From contig CAWHMO010000012.1 of the NCBI GenBank assembly GCA_963830565.1, positions 1 through 64,000 of the forward strand: DNA of 64,000 bases, written 5' to 3'. The translations under genes were made by a program, and so were the position numbers. Shown one piece after another: positions 1 to 8,810 of the stretch. The stretch comes from DATFDN01 sp963830565 (GTDB lineage: Bacteria > Pseudomonadota > Alphaproteobacteria > Acetobacterales > Acetobacteraceae). The stretch's first letter is position 1. Each line of letters begins with the position of its first letter. Below the pieces are notes generated by a model. It made no database searches, was not told the DNA's origin, and was given only the letters and a program-made list of their open reading frames with translations.

Positions 1-54
1 CCACCGACCCACAGCTTAGAAGGCTGTTGCTCTGTCCAACTGAGCTAAGGGCGC
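1..54 (-). tRNA. tRNA-Arg (anticodon TCT), 3' part outside the window
   Basis: Read on the minus strand, the segment starts GCGCCCTTAGCTCAG (acceptor stem and D-stem), followed by GGACAGAGCAACAGC and an anticodon loop CTTCTAA with anticodon TCT. The anticodon stem closes and the variable region begins before the window ends. The T-arm and acceptor 3' strand lie outside, so the gene is partial. The D-loop and A-box consensus (TTAGCTCAGTTGG) are clear. Confidence 0.93.
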
Positions 55-70
55 TCGCCCGTGGGCGTGA

Positions 71-376
71 TCAGTGCGTCCACAAATCCCGCCGGTTATA
101 CGCGAAATTCTCCGCATACGCCTTCGGCTTGACTCGCCGCTGATGGGGCAGTTCCACCTCGTAGGCGGTGCCGTGCTGCTCGGCATAGCCGACCGCCTCC
201 TCGCGCGTGGCGAAGTGCAGGCGCACCTGAGCCAGCGTGTCGGTGCTGCCGATCCAGCCCATCAGCGGGTCGGGACGTTGCGGGGCGTTCGGCTCGAATT
301 CGAGGATCCAGACATCGGTGCCGGCGCGGCCGGACTGCATCGCGGTCTTGGGGGGCTGGTAGATGCGGGCCCGCAT
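71..376 (-). CDS. NDUFS4-like complex I accessory subunit (ETC C1 family)
   Basis: A 101-residue protein of the ETC complex I NDUFS4 family, an accessory subunit of alphaproteobacterial and mitochondrial NADH:ubiquinone oxidoreductase. Visible family features are the N-terminal ARIYQPPKTAMQSGRAGT strand, the MGWIGSTDTLAQVRLHF block and the C-terminal KPKAYAENFAYNRRDLWTH. The length matches the short bacterial form. It acts at the cytoplasmic side of the inner membrane. It lies between two tRNA genes on the same strand, a common isolated position in alphaproteobacteria. The family call is firm; its effect on enzyme assembly here is inferred. Confidence 0.9.
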   Translation of the reverse strand: MRARIYQPPKTAMQSGRAGTDVWILEFEPNAPQRPDPLMGWIGSTDTLAQVRLHFATREEAVGYAEQHGTAYEVELPHQRRVKPKAYAENFAYNRRDLWTH

Positions 377-400
377 GCGCCGTCGTTCCTCTCTCCGATC

Positions 401-478
401 TGGTCGGGGCGGCCGGATTCGAACCGGCGGCCTCGTGTACCCAAAACACGCGCGCTAACCAGGCTGCGCCACGCCCCG
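401..478 (-). tRNA. tRNA-Pro (anticodon TGG), CCA encoded
   Basis: On the minus strand the gene begins CGGGGCGTGGCGCAGCCTGG and ends CGCCCCGACCA. The acceptor stem CGGGGCG pairs with CGCCCCG. The anticodon loop is TTTTGGG with anticodon TGG, and the T-arm GCCGGTTCGAATCCGGC is perfect. The 3' CCA is encoded. The length of 78 nt is normal for a class I tRNA. Confidence 0.96.
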
Positions 479-522
479 CCCAGGCTGGGCGAACCTATGG
501 GGGCGGCGCCCGATCCGCAAGC

Positions 523-1002
523 TCATCCGCCGGCGTGAAACTGCGGTCCGATCACCTTGTCGCCCGCCGCAATCCCGAGACGGGCTGTCGTGCCACCCGC
601 CAGTTCAAGCGTCGCCGCCACCGGGCCGCCGCTGTCGATCACGCGCAGGCTCTGCGGCACAGTGTCCTCGGCAATGCGCCGGATCGTGCCGTCGGCGTCG
701 ATGAACACCATGTCGAGTGGCACCAGCGTGTTCTTCATCCACATCTGGCTCTCCTGCACGGCCGGCCAGACGAACAGCATCCCCCCATCCGGCGGCACGC
801 GCGTGCGGAACATCTCGCCCACCGTCTGCTGCGCCGGCGTGGTTGCCAACTCGACCTCGAACGGATGGCGCTGGCCGTCCTTGGCCGTGATCGTGATCTG
901 TTCCTTCGGCAGCTCCGGCTGGGCGGCGGTCGGCTCCTGCGCGCGCGCGACGAGCGCTGCCGGGGCCAGGGCGAGCAGAAGGAACAGCGTGCGGCGGTTC
1001 AT
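523..1002 (-). CDS. DUF192 secreted protein
   Basis: A 159-residue exported protein of the DUF192 family. Residues 1-21 (MNRRTLFLLLALAPAALVARA) form a signal peptide. The DUF192 core follows with VGEMFRTRVPPDGGMLFVW, MWMKNTLVPLDMVFID and a C-terminal ARLGIAAGDKVIG. The function of DUF192 proteins is not established. Its ATG overlaps the stop of the upstream deacetylase gene by 4 nt (ATGA), so it is translated as the last gene of a prpB-like/acuC-like unit. A longer in-frame start exists upstream, but the extension is composition-biased and lacks family similarity, so it was rejected. Confidence 0.9.
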   Translation of the reverse strand: MNRRTLFLLLALAPAALVARAQEPTAAQPELPKEQITITAKDGQRHPFEVELATTPAQQTVGEMFRTRVPPDGGMLFVWPAVQESQMWMKNTLVPLDMVFIDADGTIRRIAEDTVPQSLRVIDSGGPVAATLELAGGTTARLGIAAGDKVIGPQFHAGG

Positions 1003-2117
1003 GCGGAAAGCCTCTCCTGAAGGGTGAGCGCGGCCAGCCGGAGCACTTCCTCGCGGATCGGGCCCCAGCGCGGGGGGTCGCGCAGCGTCGTGAACCAGTG
1101 CGCCGGCGGATTGCGGCCGGCGGCGCGGTCGAAGCGCAGGGCGCGCAGCACCGCCTCGGCCGCCGGCGGCAGACGCTCGGGGATCGGCAGCGCGTTCAGC
1201 GTGGCCCAGATGCCAGCCCAGCAGCGCCCGACGGCCCATGGATTATAGCCGCCTCCACCCAGCACGATCAGGCGCGGGGCCAAGCCACGGAGTGCCGCGA
1301 CGGTCGCGAAATGCGCGTTGTTGGAGAGCGACAGCCGGGCGAGGGGGTCTTCGGCCAGCGCGTCGGCCCCGGCCTGCAGCATGATCGCCTGCGGCCGCCG
1401 GGCGCGGATCAGCGGCAGCACGGCATGATCGAGCAGATACAGGAACTCGCTGTCGTTGCAGCCTTCCGGCACCGGGAGGTTGCGCGCCGCCCCGCCCGCC
1501 CGATCCTCGGCGGCCCCGCTGAACGGCCAGCGTCCGGCCTCATGGATGCTGACGGTCAGCACGCGGCCGTCGTCGGCGAAGGCGTCCTGCACGCCATCGC
1601 CATGATGGGCGTCGATGTCGACATAGACGATGGTATCGAGCCCGTGGTCGAGCCAGGTCAACAGGCCCAGCACGGGATCGTTGAGGAAGCAGAATCCCGC
1701 CGCGCGGTCCCGCCTTCCGTGATGGGTGCCCCCGCCAGGGCAATGCACGACGCCGCCGGAGGCGGTGAGGCGCGCGGCCAGCATCACCCCGCCGGCGGAG
1801 ATCGCCGGGCGGCGGAACATCTCGGGATAGACCGGGTTGCCCTCGGCGCCGAGACGGTGGTGTGCCCGATCCTGCTCGCTCACCGACTGCGTCGCCTCGG
1901 CCCGGCGCAGGGCGGCGACATAGGCCGGATCATGGAAGCGCGCGAGCGCGTCGTCGCTCGCCATCGGCGCCTCGACATAGGCCGCGTCGGGCAGCCAGCC
2001 GAGCGCGCGGCAGAGATCGGTGCAGGTGGAGACGCGCGGCACTGCCAGCGGGTGCTTCGGGCCGTAGCTGGAGTTGCGGTAGATCTCGCTACCGACATAC
2101 AGCGGGGGCTGCTTCAC
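999..2117 (-). CDS. histone deacetylase / AcuC-like deacetylase
   Basis: A 372-residue zinc-dependent deacetylase of the AcuC/HDAC superfamily. Metal and catalytic motifs are visible: the PGGGTHHGRRDRAAGFCF block with the tandem active-site histidines, VDIDAHHGDGVQ (zinc ligands Asp and His), QAGADALAEDP (third Asp ligand) and the VLGGGGYNP loop. Members deacetylate acyl-lysine, acetylpolyamines or acetoin-pathway proteins; the substrate here is not predictable. The start is GTG at 2117, which overlaps the upstream lyase stop as GTGA. The DUF192 gene is coupled downstream the same way, indicating one transcript. Confidence 0.9.
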   Translation of the reverse strand: MKQPPLYVGSEIYRNSSYGPKHPLAVPRVSTCTDLCRALGWLPDAAYVEAPMASDDALARFHDPAYVAALRRAEATQSVSEQDRAHHRLGAEGNPVYPEMFRRPAISAGGVMLAARLTASGGVVHCPGGGTHHGRRDRAAGFCFLNDPVLGLLTWLDHGLDTIVYVDIDAHHGDGVQDAFADDGRVLTVSIHEAGRWPFSGAAEDRAGGAARNLPVPEGCNDSEFLYLLDHAVLPLIRARRPQAIMLQAGADALAEDPLARLSLSNNAHFATVAALRGLAPRLIVLGGGGYNPWAVGRCWAGIWATLNALPIPERLPPAAEAVLRALRFDRAAGRNPPAHWFTTLRDPPRWGPIREEVLRLAALTLQERLSA

Positions 2118-3037
2118 GGCGCCCGCTGCGGCATCCCTTGCGGAATCACGGTCTTCACGATGGAGGCGTCGAGCGCCTCGTAGTCGTGATAGCCGATCGT
2201 GGCATACAGCTCGGCGCGGGTCTGCATCCGGTCGATCATGTTCTGCGTCCCGCCGTCGCGCCTTATCGCCGCATAGAGTTCGGCCTGGGCCTTGTTGGCG
2301 ACGCGCAGCGAGCTGACCGGCCAGATCACCATGCGATAACCCATCGCCTCGAACTCGGCGGCGGTGAAGAACGGGGTGCGGCCGAACTCGGTCATGTTGG
2401 CGAGCAGCGGCGCATCCACGCGGCGGGCGAACTCGCGGAACATTTCGGCGCTGGTTAGCGCCTCGGGAAAGATCGCGTCCGCCCCGGCTTCCAGGTACAG
2501 CCTGGCGCGCGCCACCGCGCCATCCATGCCCTCGCTGCCCGCCGCGTCGGTGCGCGCGATCAGGAACAGGTGCCGCCGCGCCCGCCGGGCCGCCGCGATC
2601 TTGGCCGCCATGTCGTGGGCGTCGGCCAGCTTTTTGTCGTTGAGATGCCCGCATTTCTTGGGCAGCAACTGGTCCTCGATATGCACGCCGGCGGCGCCCG
2701 CGTCCTCGAAGCTGCGGACCATGTTCATCACGTTCAGCGCCTCGCCGTAGCCGGTGTCGCCGTCCACCAGCACTGGCAGCGCCGCCGCGCGCGCGACCTG
2801 GCGGATGAAGAAGCACACCTCGTCGACGGTGATCACGCCGAGATCGGGCAGTCCCATCTGCGCCGTCATCGCCGCGCCCGAGAGATACACCGCCTCGAAC
2901 CCGGCCTGCCTGGCCTGCAACGCCGCCTGGCCGTTATGGGCGCCGGGCATCTGGACGATTCCGCCGCGCGCCAGCAGGGCACGGAGCCGGTCTCCGGCGG
3001 GCTCCGTCGGCAGGTCGGCGGCGACGAGGTAGGTCAT
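2114..3037 (-). CDS. prpB: methylisocitrate lyase
   Basis: A 307-residue enzyme of the isocitrate lyase/PEP mutase superfamily. It would cleave 2-methylisocitrate to pyruvate and succinate in the methylcitrate route of propionyl-CoA use. Signatures are the Mg-binding VDGDTGYGE, VHIEDQ and the catalytic loop LPKKCGHLNDKK with its cysteine. The length is as expected. The start at 3037 is chosen because AGGAGAT lies 8 nt upstream; an ATG 30 nt earlier lacks support. No prpC or prpD is adjacent, so a related 2,3-dimethylmalate-type lyase cannot be excluded. Confidence 0.85.
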   Translation of the reverse strand: MTYLVAADLPTEPAGDRLRALLARGGIVQMPGAHNGQAALQARQAGFEAVYLSGAAMTAQMGLPDLGVITVDEVCFFIRQVARAAALPVLVDGDTGYGEALNVMNMVRSFEDAGAAGVHIEDQLLPKKCGHLNDKKLADAHDMAAKIAAARRARRHLFLIARTDAAGSEGMDGAVARARLYLEAGADAIFPEALTSAEMFREFARRVDAPLLANMTEFGRTPFFTAAEFEAMGYRMVIWPVSSLRVANKAQAELYAAIRRDGGTQNMIDRMQTRAELYATIGYHDYEALDASIVKTVIPQGMPQRAP

Positions 3038-3077
3038 CGGACGATCTCCTTGCAGAAGCCGCGCCATAGCGGATGCG

Positions 3078-4403
3078 TCAGTGGAAGAACAGCGCCGTCA
3101 GGATCGCGAACACCGGCAGCAGCAACGCCGCGACGATCGCGGTGAAGCCGAAGAAGCTTGGCATGTGCACCCCTCGGTGAGAGGCGATGGCGCGAACCAT
3201 CATGTTGGGCGCGTTGCCGATATAGGTCAGCGCGCCGAAGAAGACCGCGCCGGCCGACAATGCTTCCAGCACCTCGTTTGGGCCGCCGTGAAGCGTGTCG
3301 GGCCGGACGTTCGCCAGTCCGAAGAAGACAAGAAATGTGGGAGCGTTGTCGAGGAAGGCGGAAAGCGATCCGGTCAGCCAGAAGAACGCGACCGGCAAGC
3401 GGTTTCCCCGGTCGTCCTCCAGCAAAGCCAGCACCGGGGCGAACGGACCGGACAGACCGGCCTCCAGCATCCGCATGACTGGCTCGATCGTGATGAAGAC
3501 GGCAATGAAGATCAGCGCCACCTCGGCCATTGGATGCCAGGAGAAGTCGTTCCCCTGGCGCACCGCGCGCGGCGTGGTCAGGACCGAGACGGCGGTGACG
3601 GCGAGGAAGGCCAGAACCGCGCCAAGCCGGGCTATCGGAATCTCCTGGCCCGCCCAGTGCAGGGTCGCTCCGATCCAGCCCTGGGTGAGTACCGTGACGA
3701 TGACAACCAGGATCAGCAGTGCGTTGTGCCATCCCCGGACGTGCAGCCGTTCGGGGGGCGGGGCGGCGGGCTCGCGCATCGCCAGCACCCGATCCATTCC
3801 GTAGAACAGGGGTAGCAGCAGGCCGGCAAGGACGGCGAGCGGCGGCCCCAGGTGGCGTGCCGGCCAGAAGAAAGGGACACCTTGCAGGTAGCCCAGATAG
3901 AGGGGCGGGTCGCCCAGCGGCGAGAGCGCCCCGCCGGCATTGGCGACGAGAATGGTGAAGAACGCAACTAGATGCATCTTCCGGCGCCGATGCGCGTTGG
4001 CACGCAGCAGGGGATGGATCAGCACCATCGATGCGCCGGTGGTGCCCATCACGCCAGCAAGCAGGGTGCCGATTGCTAGGAGGCCGGTGTTGCCGGCCGG
4101 CGTCCCCGCGATCACCCCGCGCACCAGGATGCCGCCTCCGGCGGTGTAGAGGGCAAGGAGAAGGGTCACGAACGGTAGATACTCGACGACGGCGGCGTGG
4201 AACGTGTCCTGGCCGGCGGCTCCGAACCCGGCGATCGCCGCTTCGGGCGCGAGCAGCGCCGCCACCCAGAAGCCCACCACCCAGCCCAGCCGCCGGTGCC
4301 AGAAGCGCGGGGCCAGCATAGGTATCAGGGCGATGGACAGCAGCACCCCCAGGAAGGGCGCCCCCCAGGGCAGAGCGACGATGGCGGTCGGTTGCATGGT
4401 CAT
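3078..4403 (-). CDS. CitMHS/NhaD-type sodium:proton antiporter
   Basis: A 441-residue polytopic inner-membrane protein of the ion-transporter superfamily (CitMHS_2-like), annotated in related bacteria as a sodium:proton antiporter. About 11 hydrophobic segments are apparent. Family landmarks are the paired signature loops NAGGALSPLGDPPLYLGYL and LDNAPTFLVFFGLANV, plus the C-terminal YIGNAPNMMVRAIA. It is transcribed away from coxG with only 48 bp between the two starts, so the two promoters must share that gap. Substrate specificity (Na+/H+ versus an organic anion) cannot be read from the sequence. Confidence 0.85.
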   Translation of the reverse strand: MTMQPTAIVALPWGAPFLGVLLSIALIPMLAPRFWHRRLGWVVGFWVAALLAPEAAIAGFGAAGQDTFHAAVVEYLPFVTLLLALYTAGGGILVRGVIAGTPAGNTGLLAIGTLLAGVMGTTGASMVLIHPLLRANAHRRRKMHLVAFFTILVANAGGALSPLGDPPLYLGYLQGVPFFWPARHLGPPLAVLAGLLLPLFYGMDRVLAMREPAAPPPERLHVRGWHNALLILVVIVTVLTQGWIGATLHWAGQEIPIARLGAVLAFLAVTAVSVLTTPRAVRQGNDFSWHPMAEVALIFIAVFITIEPVMRMLEAGLSGPFAPVLALLEDDRGNRLPVAFFWLTGSLSAFLDNAPTFLVFFGLANVRPDTLHGGPNEVLEALSAGAVFFGALTYIGNAPNMMVRAIASHRGVHMPSFFGFTAIVAALLLPVFAILTALFFH

Positions 4404-4451
4404 GACCCTGCCAGTAATACGTCCGGCGCGCGAAACGGGGATCCGTGACCT

Positions 4452-5090
4452 ATGGACATGACCGGTGAGCGGCGCATCCCAGCGCCGCGTTCAATGGTAT
4501 GGGATGCGTTGAACGATCCCGCGATCCTTAAAACCTGCATTCCGGGTTGCGAGCGGCTGGAGGCGACATCGGAGCACGACATGGAGGCCACCGCCGCCAT
4601 GCGGATCGGCCCGATCGCCACGCGTTTCAACGGCAAGGTCCATCTCTCCGATATCGTGCCAGCGACCGCCTATACGATCAGCGGGGAAGGCCAGGGCGGG
4701 GTGGCCGGCTTCGCCAAGGGCGGGGCCAAGGTGCATTTGGCCGATGACGGTCCGGCGGCGACGGTGCTGACCTACGAGGTCCAGGCGCAGGTTGGCGGCA
4801 AGATGGCGCAACTCGGGGCGCGGCTGATCGATTCCACCGCCAAGTCCCTGGCCGACCAGTTCTTCAACAACTTCACCAAGGAGCTGACCTCGCGCATGGG
4901 CCCCAGCCCGGAGCGGGTGTTCCCCTCCGCCCCGTCCGAGGCGGTGATTCCGGTTAGCCCGGCGGCCATCCCCCGTCCGGCGGTGTGGTCCATGATCCCG
5001 CCCGAACCGATGGGCTACCCGTTGGCGGTCTGGATCGGCGGAGCCATATGGCTCTGTATCCTGTTCCTGATCGTCGCCCCGCTGCTGTAG
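4452..5090 (+). CDS. coxG: CoxG, SRPBCC-family carbon monoxide dehydrogenase subunit G
   Basis: A 212-residue CoxG-family protein. Residues 1-145 form the START/SRPBCC fold: GERRIPAPRSMVWDALNDP, ILKTCIPGCERLE, then the FNNFTKEL helix. A Pro-rich linker leads to one C-terminal membrane anchor (WIGGAIWLCILFLIVAPLL). CoxG tethers Mo-hydroxylases to the membrane or helps their maturation. It opens the cox-type operon and overlaps the next start by one base (TAG/GTG). The catalytic coxL/M/S subunits expected next to it are not in the window. Confidence 0.9.
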   Translation: MDMTGERRIPAPRSMVWDALNDPAILKTCIPGCERLEATSEHDMEATAAMRIGPIATRFNGKVHLSDIVPATAYTISGEGQGGVAGFAKGGAKVHLADDGPAATVLTYEVQAQVGGKMAQLGARLIDSTAKSLADQFFNNFTKELTSRMGPSPERVFPSAPSEAVIPVSPAAIPRPAVWSMIPPEPMGYPLAVWIGGAIWLCILFLIVAPLL

Positions 5091-5999
5091 TGGACACGCT
5101 GCCCGCCACCGTCTCCGATACCGCCCGGCTGCTGGCCGAGCACGGCTATATCGCCGATCGCGAGCTGGCGACCACGGTGCATCTGGCGCTGTCGATGCGC
5201 CGGCCGCTGTTCCTTGAGGGCGAACCGGGGACCGGCAAGACCGAGATCGCCAAGGTGCTGGCCGCCGGGCTCGGGCGGCGGCTGGTGCGGCTGCAATGCT
5301 ATGACGGCATGGATCTCGGCCGCCGCCGCCTATGAATGGGACCATGCGCGCCAGCTCATGGCGATCCGCATGGCCGAGGCGGCCGGGGAGACGGACCGCT
5401 CGCGCCTCGGCCATGACATCTATACCCGCGAGTTCCTGCAAGCGCGCCCGCTGCTGTCGGCGATCGACCCCGACCAGCCGCCGGCGGTGCTGCTGATCGA
5501 TGAGCTGGACCGCGCCGACGAGCCGTTCGAGGCGTTTCTGCTGGAGCTGCTGGCCGACTTCCAGATGACGGTGCCGGAACTTGGGACGGTGAAGGCGCGC
5601 ATCCTGCCGGTCGTCGTGCTGACCTCGAACCGCACGCGCGAGGTGCATGACGCGATCCGGCGGCGCTGCCTCTATCACTGGGTCGATTACCCGGACGCGG
5701 CGCGCGAACGCGCGATCCTGGCCGCCAAGGCCCCCGAGGTTCCCGCAACCCTGTCGGCGCAGGTGGTCGCCTTCGTGCAGCGCCTGCGCGGCGAGGAGCT
5801 GTTCAAGCTGCCCGGCGTGGCCGAGACGATCGACTGGGCAAGCGCGCTGCAGCACCTGAATCAGACCGAGCTGCAGCCGCAGGTAGTCGAGCAGACGCTG
5901 GGCGTGTTGCTGAAGTATCAGGACGACATCGCCAAGCTGCGCGGCGCTGAGGCGGCGCGGCTGGTGGACGAGGTACGGCAGGCGGTCGAGGCGGCTTAG
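5090..5999 (+). pseudogene. coxD: CoxD, MoxR-family AAA+ ATPase, frameshifted
   Basis: A MoxR/CoxD-type ATPase that remodels molybdenum hydroxylases. It starts at GTG 5090. The first reading frame carries the Walker A FLEGEPGTGKTEIAK and LQCYDGMD. It then meets a stop near 5335. The second frame carries AAYEWDHARQLMAIRMAEA, Walker B VLLIDELDRAD, sensor LTSNRTRE and the lid to 5999. Between GAT (MD) and TAT (YEW) there are 16 bases where the family needs 15, so one extra base lies in the GCC-repeat tract near 5313-5330. All catalytic motifs are otherwise intact. This is a recent mutation or a sequencing error. Confidence 0.85.
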
Positions 6000-6046
6000 G
6001 AAGGGTATTCCTGCCTTCCGCAATGTCACCCAGCCACCCTGTTGAC

Positions 6047-6140
6047 CGTTCCATCGTCATGCTCGGACTTGTTCCGGCCATCCACGACTTCGGGTCGCAC
6101 TGCCACCTCCTGCCGAAGTCGTGGATGGCCGGGAAGACGC
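6047..6140. repeat. palindromic intergenic repeat, possible bidirectional terminator
   Basis: A perfect 20-bp inverted repeat: 6074-6093 (CCGGCCATCCACGACTTCGG) pairs with 6113-6132 across a 19-nt loop. It sits between the convergent ends of coxD and the TIR gene, 14 nt beyond the latter's stop. A diverged copy of the same element occurs at 50371-50455 (GTCATGGCCGGGCTTGACCCG), so this is a dispersed repeat family. A terminator role is inferred from position and stem stability. Confidence 0.75.
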
Positions 6141-6146
6141 TTGATC

Positions 6147-7308
6147 TCAGCCGCCTGGCCGAATTCTCGTTATTCCCCAAATCAATTGACCAAGCGGATC
6201 GGGGTCGTGCTTGCGGAAGTCCACGCGCATATTGCCGCGCAGGAAGCGCGGCAACTCCGGATCGGGCGGGGCATCTTCCAACAGAACGGGGATGACATCG
6301 CTGCCCCGTTCGACGAACTCTCGCAAAAGTGCATAGGCCTCCTGCTTATGCCACGGACCGAGGCCGGCGCTCGACGAAGACCACCGCGGCCTTGATCCAG
6401 TCGATCTGTTCCTAAAACCGGCTGCCATGTTGCCCGGGACGCAGTTCCCACTCGTCCAGCCACGGCAGAATGCCGCGCTGCTTCAGCTTCTCACCGATCC
6501 GCTTGACCGCCGGTTTGTCAGCGGAATTGTGGCAAAGGAACACATCGAACGAACAAGCCACCCGCTTGCGTGCTATCTCCTCCACCGGCGCTGCATGTGA
6601 GGGTGCGGCTTGCGGCAAGTCGATGCTCGCGGCGGCTGCGGGCATGGAAGTCGCGAGGGAAAACAGAGGCCGATGTGGCTCTCGCCGAGCCAGCGAGGCG
6701 CTGCAAACGCCTGTTTCAATAGACTCGATCGCGAAGCGCGCTTCCGTGGCGGCAGCTTCCACTTCGCCTGATGCGCAGATCGCTGTGTAAAGCTTGGAGA
6801 GGAAAACCGCTTGGCGACGGTCGGAGAGTGGCGATGTAGCGATGGCGCTTGGCACGCCGAGTTCCGCCAACGTGGTCGCGATTGGCGCGAAATCGACGCC
6901 GAACTTGGCGATGGGTTGGAGGATGACAAGCCGAAGGGTGGGATAGGTCAGAACCAGCCGCGCGAGATAGCCTAAAGTCAGCCCCCGCGCCCGGCCGTCC
7001 GACGCTTCGAGGGATATCGTCTGATACTGGGCCGTGCGGGCTTGGGCATGCCCAATGAAATGCAAGACATTCCAGGGGCTTTCATCCAGTGCTCGTTTAA
7101 GCACGTTCTCCGTCGCGGGCGCCACCCGTTCCAGGATCATATCCCCACGATCGATCAATGGGCGCAATGCCGTGGACAGGTTCCGCGCGACCAGTTCGCG
7201 GTGCGGTGCCCGCGACTCATCGGGCGACGCGACTAGCCCAAGCACGCGGAGCGGGGGGATCACGGGACGGTCCGACTGCGACGCGTGCAGGGAGATCACA
7301 GGCGGCAT
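6147..7308 (-). pseudogene. CHAT-like / TIR domain protein, frame broken in the TIR domain
   Basis: The first ~190 residues resemble a CHAT (caspase-like) domain: VLHFIGHAQ with the candidate catalytic His, LRLVILQPI where the Cys of LNAC would be expected, then ELGVPSAIATSPLSDRRQAVF. After a linker comes a TIR domain: FDVFLCHNSADKPAVKRI, ILPWLDEWELRPGQ. The frame is lost near 6412. Continuation is visible as EQIDWIKAAVVFV (same frame after a stop), then GLGPWHKQEAYALLREF, VIPVLLEDAPPDPELPRFL and LIWGITRIRPGG in another frame, implying about three small indels at 6375-6440. TIR proteins commonly act as NAD-consuming immune effectors. It is the last gene of the island operon, 10 nt after the M48 gene. 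Confidence 0.75.
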
Positions 7309-7318
7309 GGCGTGCCGC

Positions 7319-8278
7319 TCACTTGCCAGACAGAGTGTCTGAGGAAAGCTTTTGCCCGCAGCAGGGACAATAGACTTCCGCTCCGCTCAAGGCTCCGCCG
7401 CAGTGAGTGCAGTAGGACTTTATCCCTGCAGGAAGCGCGACCGGCACTTTCTGCGGCTCGCTGAAAACCCTTTTGTACTCTCCGCTATCCACCCAATTCA
7501 GGAATTGATGGGCGCGCGCCACTGTCCAAGGATGAGTGCTGCCGATCGTCGTTATGTATTTCGCGTACCGCGTAAGCCTGTCCGACTCCATCTCCTGGAA
7601 TGCCTTGGCTTGGTTGATGAAGTCTTCCGGGTTGATCCTGTCGTAATATTTCTGCGGCAATCCCGCGATCTTTATCATGGCAGTGATCGCGGCGTTCGCA
7701 TCCTGGCAGGCGAGCAGACCCGCACGGTCGCAACTGAGTTCGGACATCCGCCTCCAGTGGAGCAGCGCGGCCTGCACGCCGAGGCCCACGATGTCTCCGA
7801 GGCCGAAGGTGGCCGAGCCGATCACCCTGGCGATCACAGGCAAGAACTCGGCAATTTGGTAGTAAAGAGCGTGACCACACATGATGTGGCCCAACTCATG
7901 GGCTATAATGAACAGCAGCTCAGCGTCATCGAGCGCATCGATCGCGCTGGAATTCACGACGATCAGGGGCCGCGTGGTCCCAGCCGTGAACGCATTGACG
8001 TCTCCGCCGGCCGCTATGTACAGCTCCGGCGGCGAGGCTATGTCCAAGATGTCGCACGCTCGGGTGAGGGTTTCATGCACCTCGGGGAAGTTGTCCGCGG
8101 TGACGCGCAGATAGCTTCCGGTGAGCTGCACGCGCAGGATTCGCTCCAGACCCCACTCGTTGACTTTCGCAAGAAGCTTGTCGAAGCCTGCGGTGTTCTT
8201 TAGGGCGTTCAAAGCTCGGCTATCGAGAGGGTGCTCAAAGGCTTGCGCCCGAAGTCCCGAGAGCTTGCGCTGCTGCAT
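7319..8278 (-). CDS. M48-family metallopeptidase with C-terminal zinc ribbon
   Basis: A 319-residue M48-type zinc peptidase. The HEXXH helix is IIAHELGHIMCGH (His127, Glu128, His131) and the third ligand is Glu180 in RRMSELSCDRAG. Hydrophobic stretches around residues 139-175 could lie in or near the membrane. The C-terminus carries a paired-Cys ribbon, CTHCGG...CPCCG. The reading frame is intact. The zinc ribbon resembles the one in the upstream TM2 gene, suggesting the two proteins work together. It lies between the TM2 gene (4-nt gap) and the CHAT-TIR gene in one minus-strand operon. The substrate is unknown; cleavage of a partner on infection or stress is speculative. Confidence 0.88.
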   Translation of the reverse strand: MQQRKLSGLRAQAFEHPLDSRALNALKNTAGFDKLLAKVNEWGLERILRVQLTGSYLRVTADNFPEVHETLTRACDILDIASPPELYIAAGGDVNAFTAGTTRPLIVVNSSAIDALDDAELLFIIAHELGHIMCGHALYYQIAEFLPVIARVIGSATFGLGDIVGLGVQAALLHWRRMSELSCDRAGLLACQDANAAITAMIKIAGLPQKYYDRINPEDFINQAKAFQEMESDRLTRYAKYITTIGSTHPWTVARAHQFLNWVDSGEYKRVFSEPQKVPVALPAGIKSYCTHCGGALSGAEVYCPCCGQKLSSDTLSGK

Positions 8279-8282
8279 AGCT

Positions 8283-8697
8283 CTACCAGAGCGCCCACTC
8301 GCCCTTTGCGACGTGGTAGGCGTCAGCCATCGCCCAGATCGTGACCGGCAGCACGCCGATGCCGACCGTCAGCGCCATGAGGGCGATCGCAACAATCAAC
8401 ATGATGATGCCCTTCTTGACATCACCGTTGTAGAATTGCCCGACGCCTGGGAAGAGAAACGACAGCAACGTAGCCACCCAAGGTGTCTTGCCGTTCGCAT
8501 ATTGCTTCGCACCGACCGTTATTGGAATAGGAGCAACAATCGCCGCTTCGGCGGCAGGGCCGGCGAACTGGACGTTCGGCGGTCTCGTCGGGACATCCGT
8601 TCGGGTTTGAGCGGCCGGACCGACCGATTTTCCGCACCTCGCGCAGAATTTCGCAGCGTCGGTGTTCTCGGAGCCGCAATTGGAGCAGTGACATCAT
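8283..8697 (-). pseudogene. zinc-ribbon / TM2-domain membrane protein, frame break at the start
   Basis: The frame encodes an N-terminal zinc ribbon (CSNCGSENTDAAKFCARCGKS), a Pro/Ala-rich linker and a C-terminal TM2 domain with two hydrophobic helices (LLSFLFPGVGQFYNGDVKKG, then VAIALMALTVGIGVL). The only plausible start, tandem ATG at 8697/8694, is out of frame by one base, near 8688 (ATGATGTCAC then TGCTCC). This suggests one extra base. A GTG at 8477 could still start a TM2-only protein of 64 residues. It stands directly upstream of the M48 gene, and both carry a CxxC-type ribbon. Confidence 0.75.
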
Positions 8698-8810
8698 CCC
8701 ATCCTCCCCAAGCTTGGCCCGATGCTCAAGGCAAACCAGCAACAGGGTACAGCAACCGCCGGATCCAAGTCAACTTGCTCGTTTGGGAACCTATGAATCC
8801 ATTCAGGCAA

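Noticed and set aside
523..1239. N-terminally extended DUF192 protein starting at 1239.
   Set aside because: The added 79 residues are the shadow of the deacetylase gene; the signal peptide begins at 1002.
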